Assembly (NCBI RefSeq): GCF_002951615.1
Contig: NZ_CP019062.1
Coordinates: 3,038,001-3,102,000 of the forward strand
Length of the DNA stretch: 64,000 nucleotides
Direction: 5' to 3'
Source: Rahnella sikkimica
GTDB lineage: Bacteria > Pseudomonadota > Gammaproteobacteria > Enterobacterales > Enterobacteriaceae
The notes beneath the pieces are model-generated. The model saw only the letters and a list, made by a program, of their open reading frames with translations. It did no database searches and was not told the DNA's origin. A program made the translations under genes and the position numbers. Position 1 is the stretch's first letter. The number at the start of each line of letters is the position of its first letter. Below are positions 8,930-17,769 of this stretch, piece after piece.

Positions 8930-9802
8930 TTAGAGCAATCCCACCAGATGCAGCGCGGCCTTGCAGTTATCTGTTCTGCGCCAGGCCAGCGCGATCTGCG
9001 TGGTTAATGTCTGCCCTGCCAGGGGCAGACAGCGCACATTGTTTTCATCAATCTTACTCAGCGACGCCGGCACCACCGCATAACCAAACCCTGTCGCCAC
9101 CATACTCAGCGCCGACGTAATTTGCGGACATTGCTGCCCGAAGCGCGGCGTAAATCCCGCATCTTCACACGCCTGCGTTACGGCGTCGTACAACCCCGGC
9201 GATAAATCGCGGGGAAAAGTGATCAGCGTATCGTGGCGCAGCGCCGCCAGACGCACGTCTTTCCCCTGGCTCAGCGGATGCTTTTTCGGCAACGCCACCA
9301 TCATTTCTTCGATATCCAGCACCTTAAAACTGAAGTCCTTGCTGCGTTCGCAAGGCAGGCGGATAAACGCTGCGTCCAGCGCGCCCTCGCCCATTGCGGT
9401 CATCAGCCCTGCCATATCCTTTTCCTGCGGCTCCAGCACGATGCCCGGATATTTATCCCGAAAACGGTGCAGCAGCGCAAAAACCTGCGGGTTAAACGCC
9501 GTCGAAGTGGCGAAACCGATACGCAACGTCCCGTTGATTCCGCGCGCCACGGCACGGGTTCTTTCAAAGGCGGCATCGGTGAGTTTGATGATGGTCAGGG
9601 CGTCGTCGTAGAGCACTTTTCCGGCTTCGGTCAGCTCGACGCCACGGGTCAGGCGCTTGAGTAAAGGGGTGCCGATTTCATGTTCAAGCCGCTGGATTTG
9701 CTGGCTCAGGGGAGGCTGGGAAATGCCCAGTTGTTCAGCCGCACGGGTGAAGTGGCCCGTCCCAGCGACTGCGACAAAATAGCGCAGATGACGAAGTTCC
9801 AT
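8930..9802 (-). CDS. budR: LysR-type regulator of butanediol/acetoin genes
   Basis: The 290-residue protein has an N-terminal LysR helix-turn-helix (MELRHLRYFVAVAGTGHFTRAAEQLGISQPPLSQQI, about residues 1-60) and a C-terminal substrate-binding fold. It is divergent from budA with 103 bp between the starts, the usual arrangement of BudR/AlsR, which activates acetolactate decarboxylase and synthase genes in response to acetate and low pH. The assignment to BudR rests on this context and overall family resemblance; the effector is inferred. Its 3' end is one base from that of yfiB, with no terminator between. Confidence 0.88.
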   Translation of the reverse strand: MELRHLRYFVAVAGTGHFTRAAEQLGISQPPLSQQIQRLEHEIGTPLLKRLTRGVELTEAGKVLYDDALTIIKLTDAAFERTRAVARGINGTLRIGFATSTAFNPQVFALLHRFRDKYPGIVLEPQEKDMAGLMTAMGEGALDAAFIRLPCERSKDFSFKVLDIEEMMVALPKKHPLSQGKDVRLAALRHDTLITFPRDLSPGLYDAVTQACEDAGFTPRFGQQCPQITSALSMVATGFGYAVVPASLSKIDENNVRCLPLAGQTLTTQIALAWRRTDNCKAALHLVGLL

Positions 9803-9905
9803 ATCAAAAACGTCTCAAAGTGAACACCTCGTCATATTGGAACTTCCGGCTGAATCGCGTCAACCTTTAATCAGTTAAGTTAATCATTCGACCGGAGCCC
9901 CCTGC

Positions 9906-10688
9906 ATGAAAACCCATTCTGAATCCTGTTCCTGCGTCACCGAATTTGCCCGCACGGCCTCGGCGTTTAACCAGCGACATCCCGACCGCGTTTTATACCA
10001 GTCATCCCTGATGAGCGCCCTGCTCAGCGGCGTCTACGAAGGCGAGACGACGATGGCCGACCTGCTGGAGCACGGCGATTTTGGCCTCGGCACCTTCAAC
10101 CATCTCGACGGAGAACTGATTGCTTTTAACAGCAATATCTTCCAGTTGCGCGGCGACGGCAGCGCACGACGCGCCCTGCCCGAACAAAAAACCCCGTTTG
10201 CGGTGATGACATTCTTTAATCCTACGAATGAATACGTGATCGACAAACCGCATACCCGCGGGCAGATCCACGCGGTGATCGACCGCGCCGTGGCCAGCCA
10301 GAACACGTTCTGCGCGCTGCGCATCGACGGTGAATTCAGCCGCGTGGAGACGCGCACCGTGCCGGAACAGCAGCGCCCGTATAAGCCGATGCTGGAAGCC
10401 ATCGAAGCCCAGCCGACGTTTCACATCGAGCACAGTCAGGGCGTGCTGATTGGCTTTCTGACCCCGGCGTATATGCAGGGCATCAATGTGGCGGGTTATC
10501 ACGAACACTTTATTAATCAGGCACGCAGCAGCGGCGGCCATGTTCTGGATTATCAGGTTGAGAGCGGCGTGCTGACGTTCGGCACCGTTGAAAAGCTGCT
10601 GATCGACTTCCCGCAGGACAGCGATTTCCTGCACGCCGATTTAAATCCCGATGATTTAAACGATGCGATTCAGTCCGTTGAGAGTTAA
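9906..10688 (+). CDS. budA: Alpha-acetolactate decarboxylase
   Basis: The 260-residue enzyme decarboxylates (S)-2-acetolactate to (R)-acetoin in the cytoplasm, the second step of the 2,3-butanediol pathway. The family hallmark is the zinc site: His199 and His201 in GYHEHF and His212 in GGHVLDY, with the same spacing as in characterised enzymes. The N-terminal YQSSLMSALLSGVYEG and TFNHLDGELI motifs are also conserved. The gene is first in budAB, 27 bp before budB, and is divergent from budR. Confidence 0.96.
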   Translation: MKTHSESCSCVTEFARTASAFNQRHPDRVLYQSSLMSALLSGVYEGETTMADLLEHGDFGLGTFNHLDGELIAFNSNIFQLRGDGSARRALPEQKTPFAVMTFFNPTNEYVIDKPHTRGQIHAVIDRAVASQNTFCALRIDGEFSRVETRTVPEQQRPYKPMLEAIEAQPTFHIEHSQGVLIGFLTPAYMQGINVAGYHEHFINQARSSGGHVLDYQVESGVLTFGTVEKLLIDFPQDSDFLHADLNPDDLNDAIQSVES

Positions 10689-10714
10689 CAGCCCGCAGGT
10701 AAAAGGAAAACACC

Positions 10715-12391
10715 ATGAAAAATTCAGACCCTAAAATCGAATGGAAATGCGGCGCAGATCTGGTCGTCGCTCAGCTTGAAGCACAGGGCGTAAAACACGT
10801 ATTCGGCATTCCCGGCGCGAAAATCGACCGCGTTTTCGATTCCCTGATCGACTCCAGCATCATCACTATTCCGGTCCGCCACGAGGCCAACGCCGCCTTT
10901 ATGGCCGGTGCCGTCGGCCGTCTGACCGGCAAAGCGGGCGTCGCGCTGGTGACGTCCGGCCCCGGCTGTTCGAACCTCATCACCGGCGTCGCCACGGCGA
11001 CATCAGAAGGCGACCCGCTGGTCGCTCTCGGCGGCGCGGTAAAACGTGCCGACCACGTAAAACAGGTTCACCAGACGATGGATACCGTCGCGATGTTCCG
11101 CCCGGTAACCAAATATTCTGCGGAAGTGACCTCCTCTTCCGCGCTGGCCGAAGTGATGGCAAACGGCTTTCGCGCCGCCGAGTTCGGGCGTCCGGGCGCA
11201 GCGTTCATCAGCCTGCCGATGGACATCGTCAACGAACCCGCCAGCGGCAAACTCCTGACATCACCACCGCCCGTGCTGGGCAGCGCGCCGCACGATGCCA
11301 TTTTGCAGGTCGCGCGGCTGTTAAAACAGGCCAAAAACCCGGTTCTGCTCCTCGGCCTGATGGCCAGCCAGCCGCGCAACGCCGAAGCCATCCGCCGTCT
11401 GCTGCACAAAAGCGATTTGCCGGTCACCAGTACTTATCAGGCCGCCGGCGTTATCGATCAGGCGTCTTTCCACCGGTTCGCCGGGCGCGTGGGGCTATTC
11501 AATAATCAGGCCGGTGACCGCCTGCTGCGCAATGCCGATTTAGTGATCACCATCGGTTACAGCCCGGTCGAGTACGAACCGGCGCAGTGGAATAACGAGA
11601 ATGCCGAGCTGGTACACATCGACGTGATGCCCGCCGAAACCGACAGCGAATACCTGCCGGATGTCGAACTGGTGGGCGATATCGCCGATACGCTCGACCT
11701 GCTGACCGAACAAATCCAGCAGCATTTCGTGCTGAGCACCTCGTCCATCGCGATTCTGGAAGACCGCCGCCAGCAACGCGAACTGCTGGATCAAAAAGGC
11801 CGGAGCCTGAACCAGTTCGCCATCCACCCGCTGCGCCTGGTGCGCGCGATGCAGGACATCGTCAACAGCGACGTCACGTTATGCGTCGACATGGGCAGTT
11901 TCCACATCTGGATCGCCCGTTACCTTTACAGCTTCCGCGCGCGTCAGGTGCTGATTTCCAACGGCCAGCAAACCATGGGCGTCGCGCTGCCGTGGGCGAT
12001 TGGCGCGGCGCTGGTTGATCCCGGCCGCAAAGTGGTGTCCGTTTCCGGCGACGGCGGCTTTATGCAATCGAGCATGGAACTGGAAACCGCCGTCCGGCTG
12101 GGCGTGAATTTGCTGCACATCATCTGGGTCGATGAGGCCTACAACATGGTCGCCATCCAGGAGGAGAAAAAATACCAGCGCACCTCCGGCATCCAGTTCG
12201 GCCCGATAGATTTCAAAGCCTACGCCGACGCGTTCGGCGCCAAAGGTTTCGCCGTCACCTCCGCCGAAACCCTGGAAAGCACCCTCCGCGCCGCGATGGA
12301 CGTACAAGGCCCCGCCGTCGTCGCCGTCCCGGTGGACTACAGTGACAATGCGTTGCTGATGGGACAACTGGAGATGGGGGCGATGTTTTAG
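10715..12391 (+). CDS. budB: Catabolic acetolactate synthase
   Basis: The 558-residue ThDP enzyme condenses two pyruvates to 2-acetolactate. The catalytic Glu57 ([11 protein letters not shown]), the ThDP/Mg2+ motif starting at [16 protein letters not shown] and the DEAYNMV segment are intact. Its length and close match to Klebsiella BudB, and the absence of a regulatory small-subunit gene nearby, identify the catabolic FAD-independent enzyme rather than IlvB/IlvI. It is the last gene of the operon here: no acetoin reductase gene (budC) follows, and a terminator lies directly downstream, so budC must be elsewhere if present. Confidence 0.96.
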   Translation: MKNSDPKIEWKCGADLVVAQLEAQGVKHVFGIPGAKIDRVFDSLIDSSIITIPVRHEANAAFMAGAVGRLTGKAGVALVTSGPGCSNLITGVATATSEGDPLVALGGAVKRADHVKQVHQTMDTVAMFRPVTKYSAEVTSSSALAEVMANGFRAAEFGRPGAAFISLPMDIVNEPASGKLLTSPPPVLGSAPHDAILQVARLLKQAKNPVLLLGLMASQPRNAEAIRRLLHKSDLPVTSTYQAAGVIDQASFHRFAGRVGLFNNQAGDRLLRNADLVITIGYSPVEYEPAQWNNENAELVHIDVMPAETDSEYLPDVELVGDIADTLDLLTEQIQQHFVLSTSSIAILEDRRQQRELLDQKGRSLNQFAIHPLRLVRAMQDIVNSDVTLCVDMGSFHIWIARYLYSFRARQVLISNGQQTMGVALPWAIGAALVDPGRKVVSVSGDGGFMQSSMELETAVRLGVNLLHIIWVDEAYNMVAIQEEKKYQRTSGIQFGPIDFKAYADAFGAKGFAVTSAETLESTLRAAMDVQGPAVVAVPVDYSDNALLMGQLEMGAMF

Positions 12392-12397
12392 GGGGGG

Positions 12398-12437
12398 AAT
12401 AATGAGGCGCAGATATGCGCCTCGCATTATTTTATTA
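12398..12437 (+). terminator. Terminator after budB
   Basis: A long hairpin with stem AATAATGAGGCGCA pairs with TGCGCCT-CG-CATTATT (a small CG bulge) and is followed by TTTATTA. It lies 6 bp past the budB stop and against the 3' end of the convergent HNH gene, so it may serve both. Confidence 0.8.
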
Positions 12438-13187
12438 CTTGTTTTTAAGGTGTTTTTTTAGTTCTTCGATCGATAATGCTGTTTTTTTTCTATGTAGCAT
12501 AGCGTGGCAATTAGGACAGACAGGCCGTAAATCTTTAACAGGATCGACTTCATAAGCTTTCCCAATTTCACCTAACGGCTTTAGATGATGCACATGGATG
12601 AAGTTTTTACCCAATTCTCCGTAAATCTTTTCAAATTCAAAACTACAAACTACACAGACGTACCCATAATGATCGACGCACTTCTGACGAGCTTCTGGAT
12701 CTCGCTCATAAGCGTTGATAGTAATAGTTTTGACAGCACCCTCAGTAAAAGTCTCTTGCTCAGAAACCTCTTCTGGCAAGCGGACCGACTCTTCAATATT
12801 TGTAAAAGACCATAAGACTTCAACAGGCTGCGTATTTCTAACGGTTTCAGGTTTTCCTAAACCAGCAAAGGTGAAAGGGTCGCGATCGTTTGAACGATAA
12901 AATACAAAGACCTCACTATCGGCAGCAGTCAAATTTATGATTGATTTTTGACCAATGTGAGATTTTGCTTTTCCATGCCACAACAAATCCTCATTGATAA
13001 AATAATTACCATGATCATCACCTGTACGCCCAGCTCCGCCGATATTGCAAAAAATGAAATGCCTACCTTCATAAACTCTATATCCCGTATGCCATTCACC
13101 TTTTTGCTTCGCTAATGGCACCCCGCAAACCCGATAAACATCAGCTCTCGTGTACTTATGTCCAACTTTAAAATCGTAACTTGGCAT
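12435..13187 (-). CDS. HNH endonuclease domain protein
   Basis: The 250-residue protein has two parts. The C-terminal HNH/McrA-like nuclease (about 165-235) carries Cys178/Cys181 (CVVC), the HVHHLKPLG core with His200-His201, and Cys224/Cys227 (CPNCHAMLH), so the metal site and zinc-binding cysteines look complete. The N-terminal domain (about 1-115, with YTRADVYRVCGVP, GYRVYEGRHFIFCNIGGAGRTG and PFTFAGLG) resembles the small beta-rich domain paired with HNH or helicase nucleases in restriction-like proteins; I cannot name it firmly. A defence role against foreign DNA is possible but inferred. Start ATG at 13187 is preceded by AAGGA; codon use and AT content differ from neighbours, suggesting transfer. 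Confidence 0.82.
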   Translation of the reverse strand: MPSYDFKVGHKYTRADVYRVCGVPLAKQKGEWHTGYRVYEGRHFIFCNIGGAGRTGDDHGNYFINEDLLWHGKAKSHIGQKSIINLTAADSEVFVFYRSNDRDPFTFAGLGKPETVRNTQPVEVLWSFTNIEESVRLPEEVSEQETFTEGAVKTITINAYERDPEARQKCVDHYGYVCVVCSFEFEKIYGELGKNFIHVHHLKPLGEIGKAYEVDPVKDLRPVCPNCHAMLHRKKTALSIEELKKHLKNK

Positions 13188-13634
13188 GTTCAATCCTTAG
13201 CGCTTGCCCGCTAGTAATATAATTTACCCATATAAGCTAGGAATTATTTTATCGATTGATCAGCCGCATGAATATTAGGAAGATTAATTATATGTTTCCT
13301 TTAAATTTACATCCCTTTTCCAAGACATCTCGCAAGAATGAAAACTGCCTAAAAATTCTTCTTACTGTATAAATTCCCATGATGTAGTCTCTCCTCACTG
13401 CGGCAAAACCCGCAGTCAGAATTAGCGTTCTGTCCCAGTTTGGTGCCATCAACTCTATGAAAATAGAGCAAATGTGGTACGGTCTGCACTCACCCAAATT
13501 ATGGTGGCTCAGGCAGTGGCTTCTCAGGAGGCACCGGATTCCAGACTGGCCGGAACGCTAACGCTGTTTGAGCTACCACCATCGGGATTAGCGTCTCTGG
13601 AGGTAGTTAATCAACTATCAGCTGGAGAATTAAA
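13188..13634. other. AT-rich intergenic stretch with phage-satellite-like leader
   Basis: No convincing long gene lies here. Two adjacent hairpins occur: ACTGCGG/CCGCAGT at 13397-13415, then CAGAA/TTCTG just after. The following stretch (about 13475-13634) has a biased composition with GGTGGCTCAGGCAGTGGCTT-type sequence and reads partly open in two frames. It resembles the leader region before ash/icd-like genes of P4-type satellite phages. I see it as a decayed mobile-element leader; this is recognition by memory, not a search. Confidence 0.4.
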
Positions 13635-13694
13635 ATGGAATTTTATACTACCGCTCTGCTCAACACCTCCGCACAGGAGGCAGCCCATGTCTGA
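13635..13694 (+). CDS. Possible 19-residue leader peptide
   Basis: A short frame (MEFYTTALLNTSAQEAAHV) starts at an ATG 7 bases after GGAGAA, and its stop (13692-13694) overlaps the start of the next gene by 8 bp. This layout suggests translational coupling to the 71-residue protein. The coding status is unproven. Confidence 0.4.
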   Translation: MEFYTTALLNTSAQEAAHV

Positions 13695-13902
13695 CCTTTA
13701 TGACAATACACAGCTGGAACTCGAAGAGATCGTCGATCAATGCCGCGCACTGGCTTATGCGATCGTGACGCTGGATAACGCGCAGGCCAAAGATTTGCTG
13801 GGCTTTATTCTTTGTGAGCGGTTAGAGGTGCTGAATCTGGCATTGGAACTGCCGTTTACCGATGATGACATCGTTGTAGAGGAAGAGCCGCTGGCGGCAT
13901 AA
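13687..13902 (+). CDS. Small acidic hypothetical protein
   Basis: This 71-residue protein (MSDLYDNTQLELEEIVDQC start) is acidic and largely predicted helical, ending in an EEEPLAA tail. I do not recognise its family. It is preceded by CACAGGAGG 11 bases upstream, a strong Shine-Dalgarno at slightly long spacing, which supports translation from 13687. It follows the phage-satellite-like leader, so it may be a small phage or satellite gene or a remnant of one. No signal peptide, membrane segment or metal motif is seen. Confidence 0.6.
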   Translation: MSDLYDNTQLELEEIVDQCRALAYAIVTLDNAQAKDLLGFILCERLEVLNLALELPFTDDDIVVEEEPLAA

Positions 13903-13920
13903 CGCTGGGATTCAGGGCGT

Positions 13921-13948
13921 AAAAAAGCCAGCGCATTTCGGCGCTGGC
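13921..13948 (-). terminator. Terminator of the porin gene
   Basis: The stem GCCAGCGC/GCGCTGGC (loop of 6) is followed on the minus strand by six Ts. It lies 27 bp past the porin stop. Confidence 0.9.
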
Positions 13949-13974
13949 AATTGAAAACACGAGGCAATCGGTAA

Positions 13975-15111
13975 TTAGAAATCGTAGAACACGGTAACCC
14001 AGGTCTGATCGGGTTCGCTGTCGGTAGAATGCGCCAGTGTGCGTTCGACATAAACGGACAGGCCGTAACCAATCGTGGTGCCCGCACCAAAATAGGTGTG
14101 GTTTGCATGGAAATCTTCGCCGCCTTTCAGTTGCAGGGAATCCGCTGCGACGTAAGGTTGGATAGATTTCAGGAACGGTTTGTCGATGTTAAAGGTATAA
14201 CCGACGAAACCTTCAACGCCGTAGCCGCTGCCCGCAAAGTAATGATCAACCGGATTGGCGCGAGTGCTTGGCACAAAGTCTTTGTAATAACTGCCGGTTC
14301 CGACGATATACCAGTTACCCGGCTGCCAGGTTAACGCCGTACCCGAAAGCTGCTGGTGATAATCTTTTTCATTGTATTGATTATCTTTAACTGTCGCGTC
14401 GGTCACGCTATAGGCTGCGCTCCAGACTAAATCTTTGGTCAGCTTATAATCGAAACCTAAACCGCCGCCATTATTACGACGATAATATTGATTTTCACCG
14501 GCAGCGATTTGGTCTTCCGGCAGCAAATAGTTTGCATATAACGTCAGAGGGCCAAAGTCGTTGGTATATTTAATACTGTTCTTCGGTTTATTGGCACCGT
14601 CGTAGTTGCCGTTAATACCAATACCTGTACCGCCCGCGTGACCATCGTTATCCCAGACGTCGCTTTTAATCCCGACGACGGAATAATAAATCCCGTACTG
14701 GTGGCCGTAGGTTAATGTCCCGTAACGGTCGTCTTTAAACCCGGCATATAACTGACGCTGAGTATCACGGCGTGCGCCTTCTTCATAATGCCCGTCCATG
14801 CCCAGCAGGTGCGCCATGTCCACACCCAGCTCGTAGTAAGCGATGATGGAGGTGTCTTGCGTCAGTTTATAATCACCACGGAAACGGAAGCGTGTACCGC
14901 CGTCATGACCATTTTTATAATAGCCCGGCTCTTCGCCGTTATTGAAAATCCACTCAGGACGAATACTCCCGCCCACCTGTAAACTTAACGGTGCCAGCAA
15001 AGAATTACTCTGAGGATTTTTATCTAAAACAGTAATCTCGGCCTGCGCACTTGCCGATAAAGCCGACAGCACGACACCGCCAATTAACATTGACGCTTTT
15101 AAATTGTTCAT
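13975..15111 (-). CDS. Gram-negative general porin
   Basis: The 378-residue protein has a signal peptide (MNNLKASMLIGGVVLSALSASAQA, cleavage near 24) and a beta-strand-rich body with alternating aromatic residues (YKLTQDTSIIAYYELGVDMAH, YGTLTYGHQYGIYYSV). It ends in Phe (VTVFYDF), the usual signal for outer-membrane insertion. The pattern is of a 16-strand porin, distantly like OmpC/OmpF/PhoE, with an eyelet-loop-like region near 130-165. Substrate is unknown. Its position beside malQP makes a sugar- or oligosaccharide-related role thinkable, but nothing in the sequence proves it and it has its own promoter region and terminator. Confidence 0.85.
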   Translation of the reverse strand: MNNLKASMLIGGVVLSALSASAQAEITVLDKNPQSNSLLAPLSLQVGGSIRPEWIFNNGEEPGYYKNGHDGGTRFRFRGDYKLTQDTSIIAYYELGVDMAHLLGMDGHYEEGARRDTQRQLYAGFKDDRYGTLTYGHQYGIYYSVVGIKSDVWDNDGHAGGTGIGINGNYDGANKPKNSIKYTNDFGPLTLYANYLLPEDQIAAGENQYYRRNNGGGLGFDYKLTKDLVWSAAYSVTDATVKDNQYNEKDYHQQLSGTALTWQPGNWYIVGTGSYYKDFVPSTRANPVDHYFAGSGYGVEGFVGYTFNIDKPFLKSIQPYVAADSLQLKGGEDFHANHTYFGAGTTIGYGLSVYVERTLAHSTDSEPDQTWVTVFYDF

Positions 15112-15620
15112 TATTACCCTGTCATTATTATTTATGTGATGTGTGAGCGGTCTTGCGCCGCGTATAAATAATTAACATAGGTAAGACGGGCGACAAAGTG
15201 AAAATTCAGAAAGTTCCCTATAAGAAAAAGATATATACGGTTTACTAATTCGACATTATTATTTTTAAATGTAACACGGGAAAACAAAATGTATATTAAA
15301 GATTAATTAACCCGCAGATTGTTTGTAATGCAATCAAATGTAAATACAATGCTGCTTTAAACAGAAATATTTAATAACAATTATCGGGTAAAAATAGCAC
15401 CTATAATTAAATCATGCCTGCGTGATAATTACATTACGTTATAACCACTTTATATCATTATTGTGATCACCGTTATAATCCCTGCTGACAGAATAATATT
15501 TTGCAAAGCCTGTTACTTATTAATCAATTTCATTTTTTATTTCTTTAATCCCTTTTTGATGAGGGGAAATGCAGGGTTTGGTGGGTTTCAGGCAGGTCTG
15601 ATGAATGAGGTTCAAAGCAC
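15112..15620. promoter_or_regulatory. AT-rich region upstream of the porin gene
   Basis: About 500 bp without a gene. The part near 15112-15300 should hold the porin promoter; no single -35/-10 pair stands out. A direct repeat CGTTATAA(C/T)C occurs at 15437-15446 and 15471-15480, flanking a GTGATCAC palindrome (15463-15470). Nothing else is recognised. Confidence 0.4.
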
Positions 15621-15657
15621 AAAAAAGGGTTCCCCCGTACCGGCAGAAACCCTTTTC
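15621..15657 (-). terminator. Terminator of malPQ
   Basis: The stem AAGGGTT/AACCCTT with a T6 tail on the minus strand lies 16 bp after the malQ stop. Confidence 0.85.
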
Positions 15658-15672
15658 TCACTTGTATTGCGT

Positions 15673-17760
15673 TCAGCTCACCGAGACTTTCCGGCGGCGT
15701 TTATCGAGGTCTTTGATGAGTTTATTCACCTGCTCGTCGGCAAACATTTCTTCGAGAGTGCAGGAAAGTTTGCGACGCCAGTTCGGGTATTCGTCGCTGG
15801 TGCCGGGGACGTTGACCGGCGCGTCCATGTCGAGCCAGTCTTCCGGTTGCAGGCCGAGTAACGCACAGGCGCTGTCGGCGACGTAGCGTTGCAGCCCTCG
15901 GTTGAGCACCGGCGTCATTTCCATTAATGCGGCTTTGTGTCCGGTTTTCTTCGGAATGCAGTCGTAATGATGCAACCCGTCGAGCAGCCCCTGACGCGCA
16001 CGCGCACGGTCGGCGTACAGTTCCTGTAAAACCTCTTCGTCACGGTAAAGTCCGAGCGTTTTACCGAGCGCCAGATCGTCGCTTTGCCAGTAACCGCGCA
16101 GCGTCGGCAGGTCGTGCGTGGTGATGGTCGCCATCGCCTGAACCGGGTACGACTGCGGCGCACGGAAGTTGTTTTCCTCATCGCGCTCGAAATACAGCAC
16201 TTTATAGGAATACACACCGCCCTCGCGCAGCTTGCTGACGATCTCCACCGGCACGGTGCCCAGATCTTCGCCGATAACCATGCAGCGGTGACGCTGACTT
16301 TCCAGTGCCAGAATCGCCAGCAGATCGTCCACCGGATATTGCACATACGCGCCTTTATCCGCCGTTTCTCCGGCCGGGATCCACCACAAACGCAGCAGCG
16401 TCATCACATGATCGATACGCAACGCGCCGCAGCTGGTCATGTTCGAACGCAGCAGATCGATAAACGGCTGGTAGCCGCGTCTGACCATCACATGCGGATC
16501 CATCGGGCGCAGATCCCAGTTCTGGCCGAGCGGCCCGAGAATATCCGGCGGCGCGCCGACCGAGGCTTTCAGGCAATACAGCTCGCCGTCGCCCCAGGTT
16601 TCAGAACCGCCTTCGACGACGCCCACCGCCAAATCGCGGTATAACCCCATCGGCATGTCCTGCTGCTGGCTGGTGCGATAGCAGTTTTCGAACTGGATTT
16701 CCGCCAGCCATTGCAGCCACAGGTAAAACTCGACATCTTCAGCGTGTTGCTCGCAGAAAGCGCGAACCGCCGGGCCACGGGCGTCGTGATATTTTTCCGG
16801 CCAGCGGTTCCAGCCGAGCGCGACATCCGTTTCTTTCGCCAGATGCTCATACAGCGCATCAAACGCCGCCTGCAAATACAGACTTTCGCCGCCCTGTTTC
16901 ACGAAACTGGCCAGCGATTTCACCTGATGATCCTGCGTTTTACGGCCCCGGAAATGCGTATAGGCCAGCCGTAACCCTTCGAGTTTCAGCGGCATGACTT
17001 CCGCGTAATCCACCCATTCACTGGCGCGCGCGGCCTGCAAACGCTGCTGCGTCAGCGGCTGGTTCCACCAGATTTGGGCTTCCGGACTCTGCTTAAAATC
17101 GTCTACGGCGCTGACATCGATATAAATGACGTTCAGCCAGCGGCGCGAAGACGGGCTGTACGGGCTGGCCGCCACCGGGTTCGCCGGATACAGCGCGTGA
17201 ATCGGATTAAGCCCGACAAAAGCGCCGCCGCGTTGGGCGACGTTCTTAAGCATCAGATTGAGATCGCCGAAATCGCCGATGCCCCAGTTGCTTTCCGAGC
17301 GCAGCGTATAAAGCTGCACGCAGGTGCCCCACAGTTTTTTACCGGCCAGCAAGGCGTCCGGTTCGTAGCAACGTTTCGGGGCGACAATTACCCGGCAATC
17401 CCACTGCTGCGCGTCCTGCGTCAGCGTCAGCTGGTGATAACCGGCAGGAATTTTCCCCGGCAGCGCCAGCGTCATTTTGCCGCTGATCCGGCCCTGTTGT
17501 TTTGCGCCGTTTTCCAGCTGCAACGTCCAGCCAAATTCCCCTTCTCCGCTGACCGGCAGCGCCAGACGGCTGCCGGACACAAAGACTTTAACCGGCGGAA
17601 CCGGTGTTGCAGCCGGGCGATGCCCGGCCTTCCAGCCCATAGCAGACAACAGTTCGCGCTTGGTTTCCGGCGCGATGGCCTGCTGCTTGCCATGTGCATT
17701 AATGAAACCAGAGGAAATACCCGCCTCCCTGGCGGCCTGCTCCAGTACTTTGTTCTCCAT
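15673..17760 (-). CDS. malQ: 4-alpha-glucanotransferase (amylomaltase)
   Basis: The 695-residue cytoplasmic GH77 enzyme transfers alpha-1,4-glucan segments between maltodextrins and releases glucose, producing longer chains for MalP. The family core is clear: FVGLNPIHALYPANPVAASPYSP, GALRIDHVMTLLRLWWIP (catalytic Asp nucleophile), MVIGEDLGTVP (acid/base Glu) and TITTHDLPTLRGYW. Length matches E. coli MalQ (694). It is the second gene of malPQ, 9 bp after malP, with the Shine-Dalgarno-like GGAG in that gap. Confidence 0.97.
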   Translation of the reverse strand: MENKVLEQAAREAGISSGFINAHGKQQAIAPETKRELLSAMGWKAGHRPAATPVPPVKVFVSGSRLALPVSGEGEFGWTLQLENGAKQQGRISGKMTLALPGKIPAGYHQLTLTQDAQQWDCRVIVAPKRCYEPDALLAGKKLWGTCVQLYTLRSESNWGIGDFGDLNLMLKNVAQRGGAFVGLNPIHALYPANPVAASPYSPSSRRWLNVIYIDVSAVDDFKQSPEAQIWWNQPLTQQRLQAARASEWVDYAEVMPLKLEGLRLAYTHFRGRKTQDHQVKSLASFVKQGGESLYLQAAFDALYEHLAKETDVALGWNRWPEKYHDARGPAVRAFCEQHAEDVEFYLWLQWLAEIQFENCYRTSQQQDMPMGLYRDLAVGVVEGGSETWGDGELYCLKASVGAPPDILGPLGQNWDLRPMDPHVMVRRGYQPFIDLLRSNMTSCGALRIDHVMTLLRLWWIPAGETADKGAYVQYPVDDLLAILALESQRHRCMVIGEDLGTVPVEIVSKLREGGVYSYKVLYFERDEENNFRAPQSYPVQAMATITTHDLPTLRGYWQSDDLALGKTLGLYRDEEVLQELYADRARARQGLLDGLHHYDCIPKKTGHKAALMEMTPVLNRGLQRYVADSACALLGLQPEDWLDMDAPVNVPGTSDEYPNWRRKLSCTLEEMFADEQVNKLIKDLDKRRRKVSVS

Positions 17761-17769
17761 GCGGGCTCC

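Noticed and set aside
13288..13497. A 69-codon minus-strand frame in the HNH-porin interval
   Set aside because: No ribosome site, no family likeness, and it overlaps the hairpin-rich leader region.
13474..13686. Upstream extension of the 71-residue gene to a GTG start, giving 142 residues
   Set aside because: The upstream part reads like a decayed leader in several frames, has no ribosome site at its start, and a strong CACAGGAGG lies before the ATG at 13687.
12392..13920. Intact prophage or integrative element
   Set aside because: No integrase, no tRNA target and no flanking direct repeats were seen; only fragments that resemble satellite DNA.
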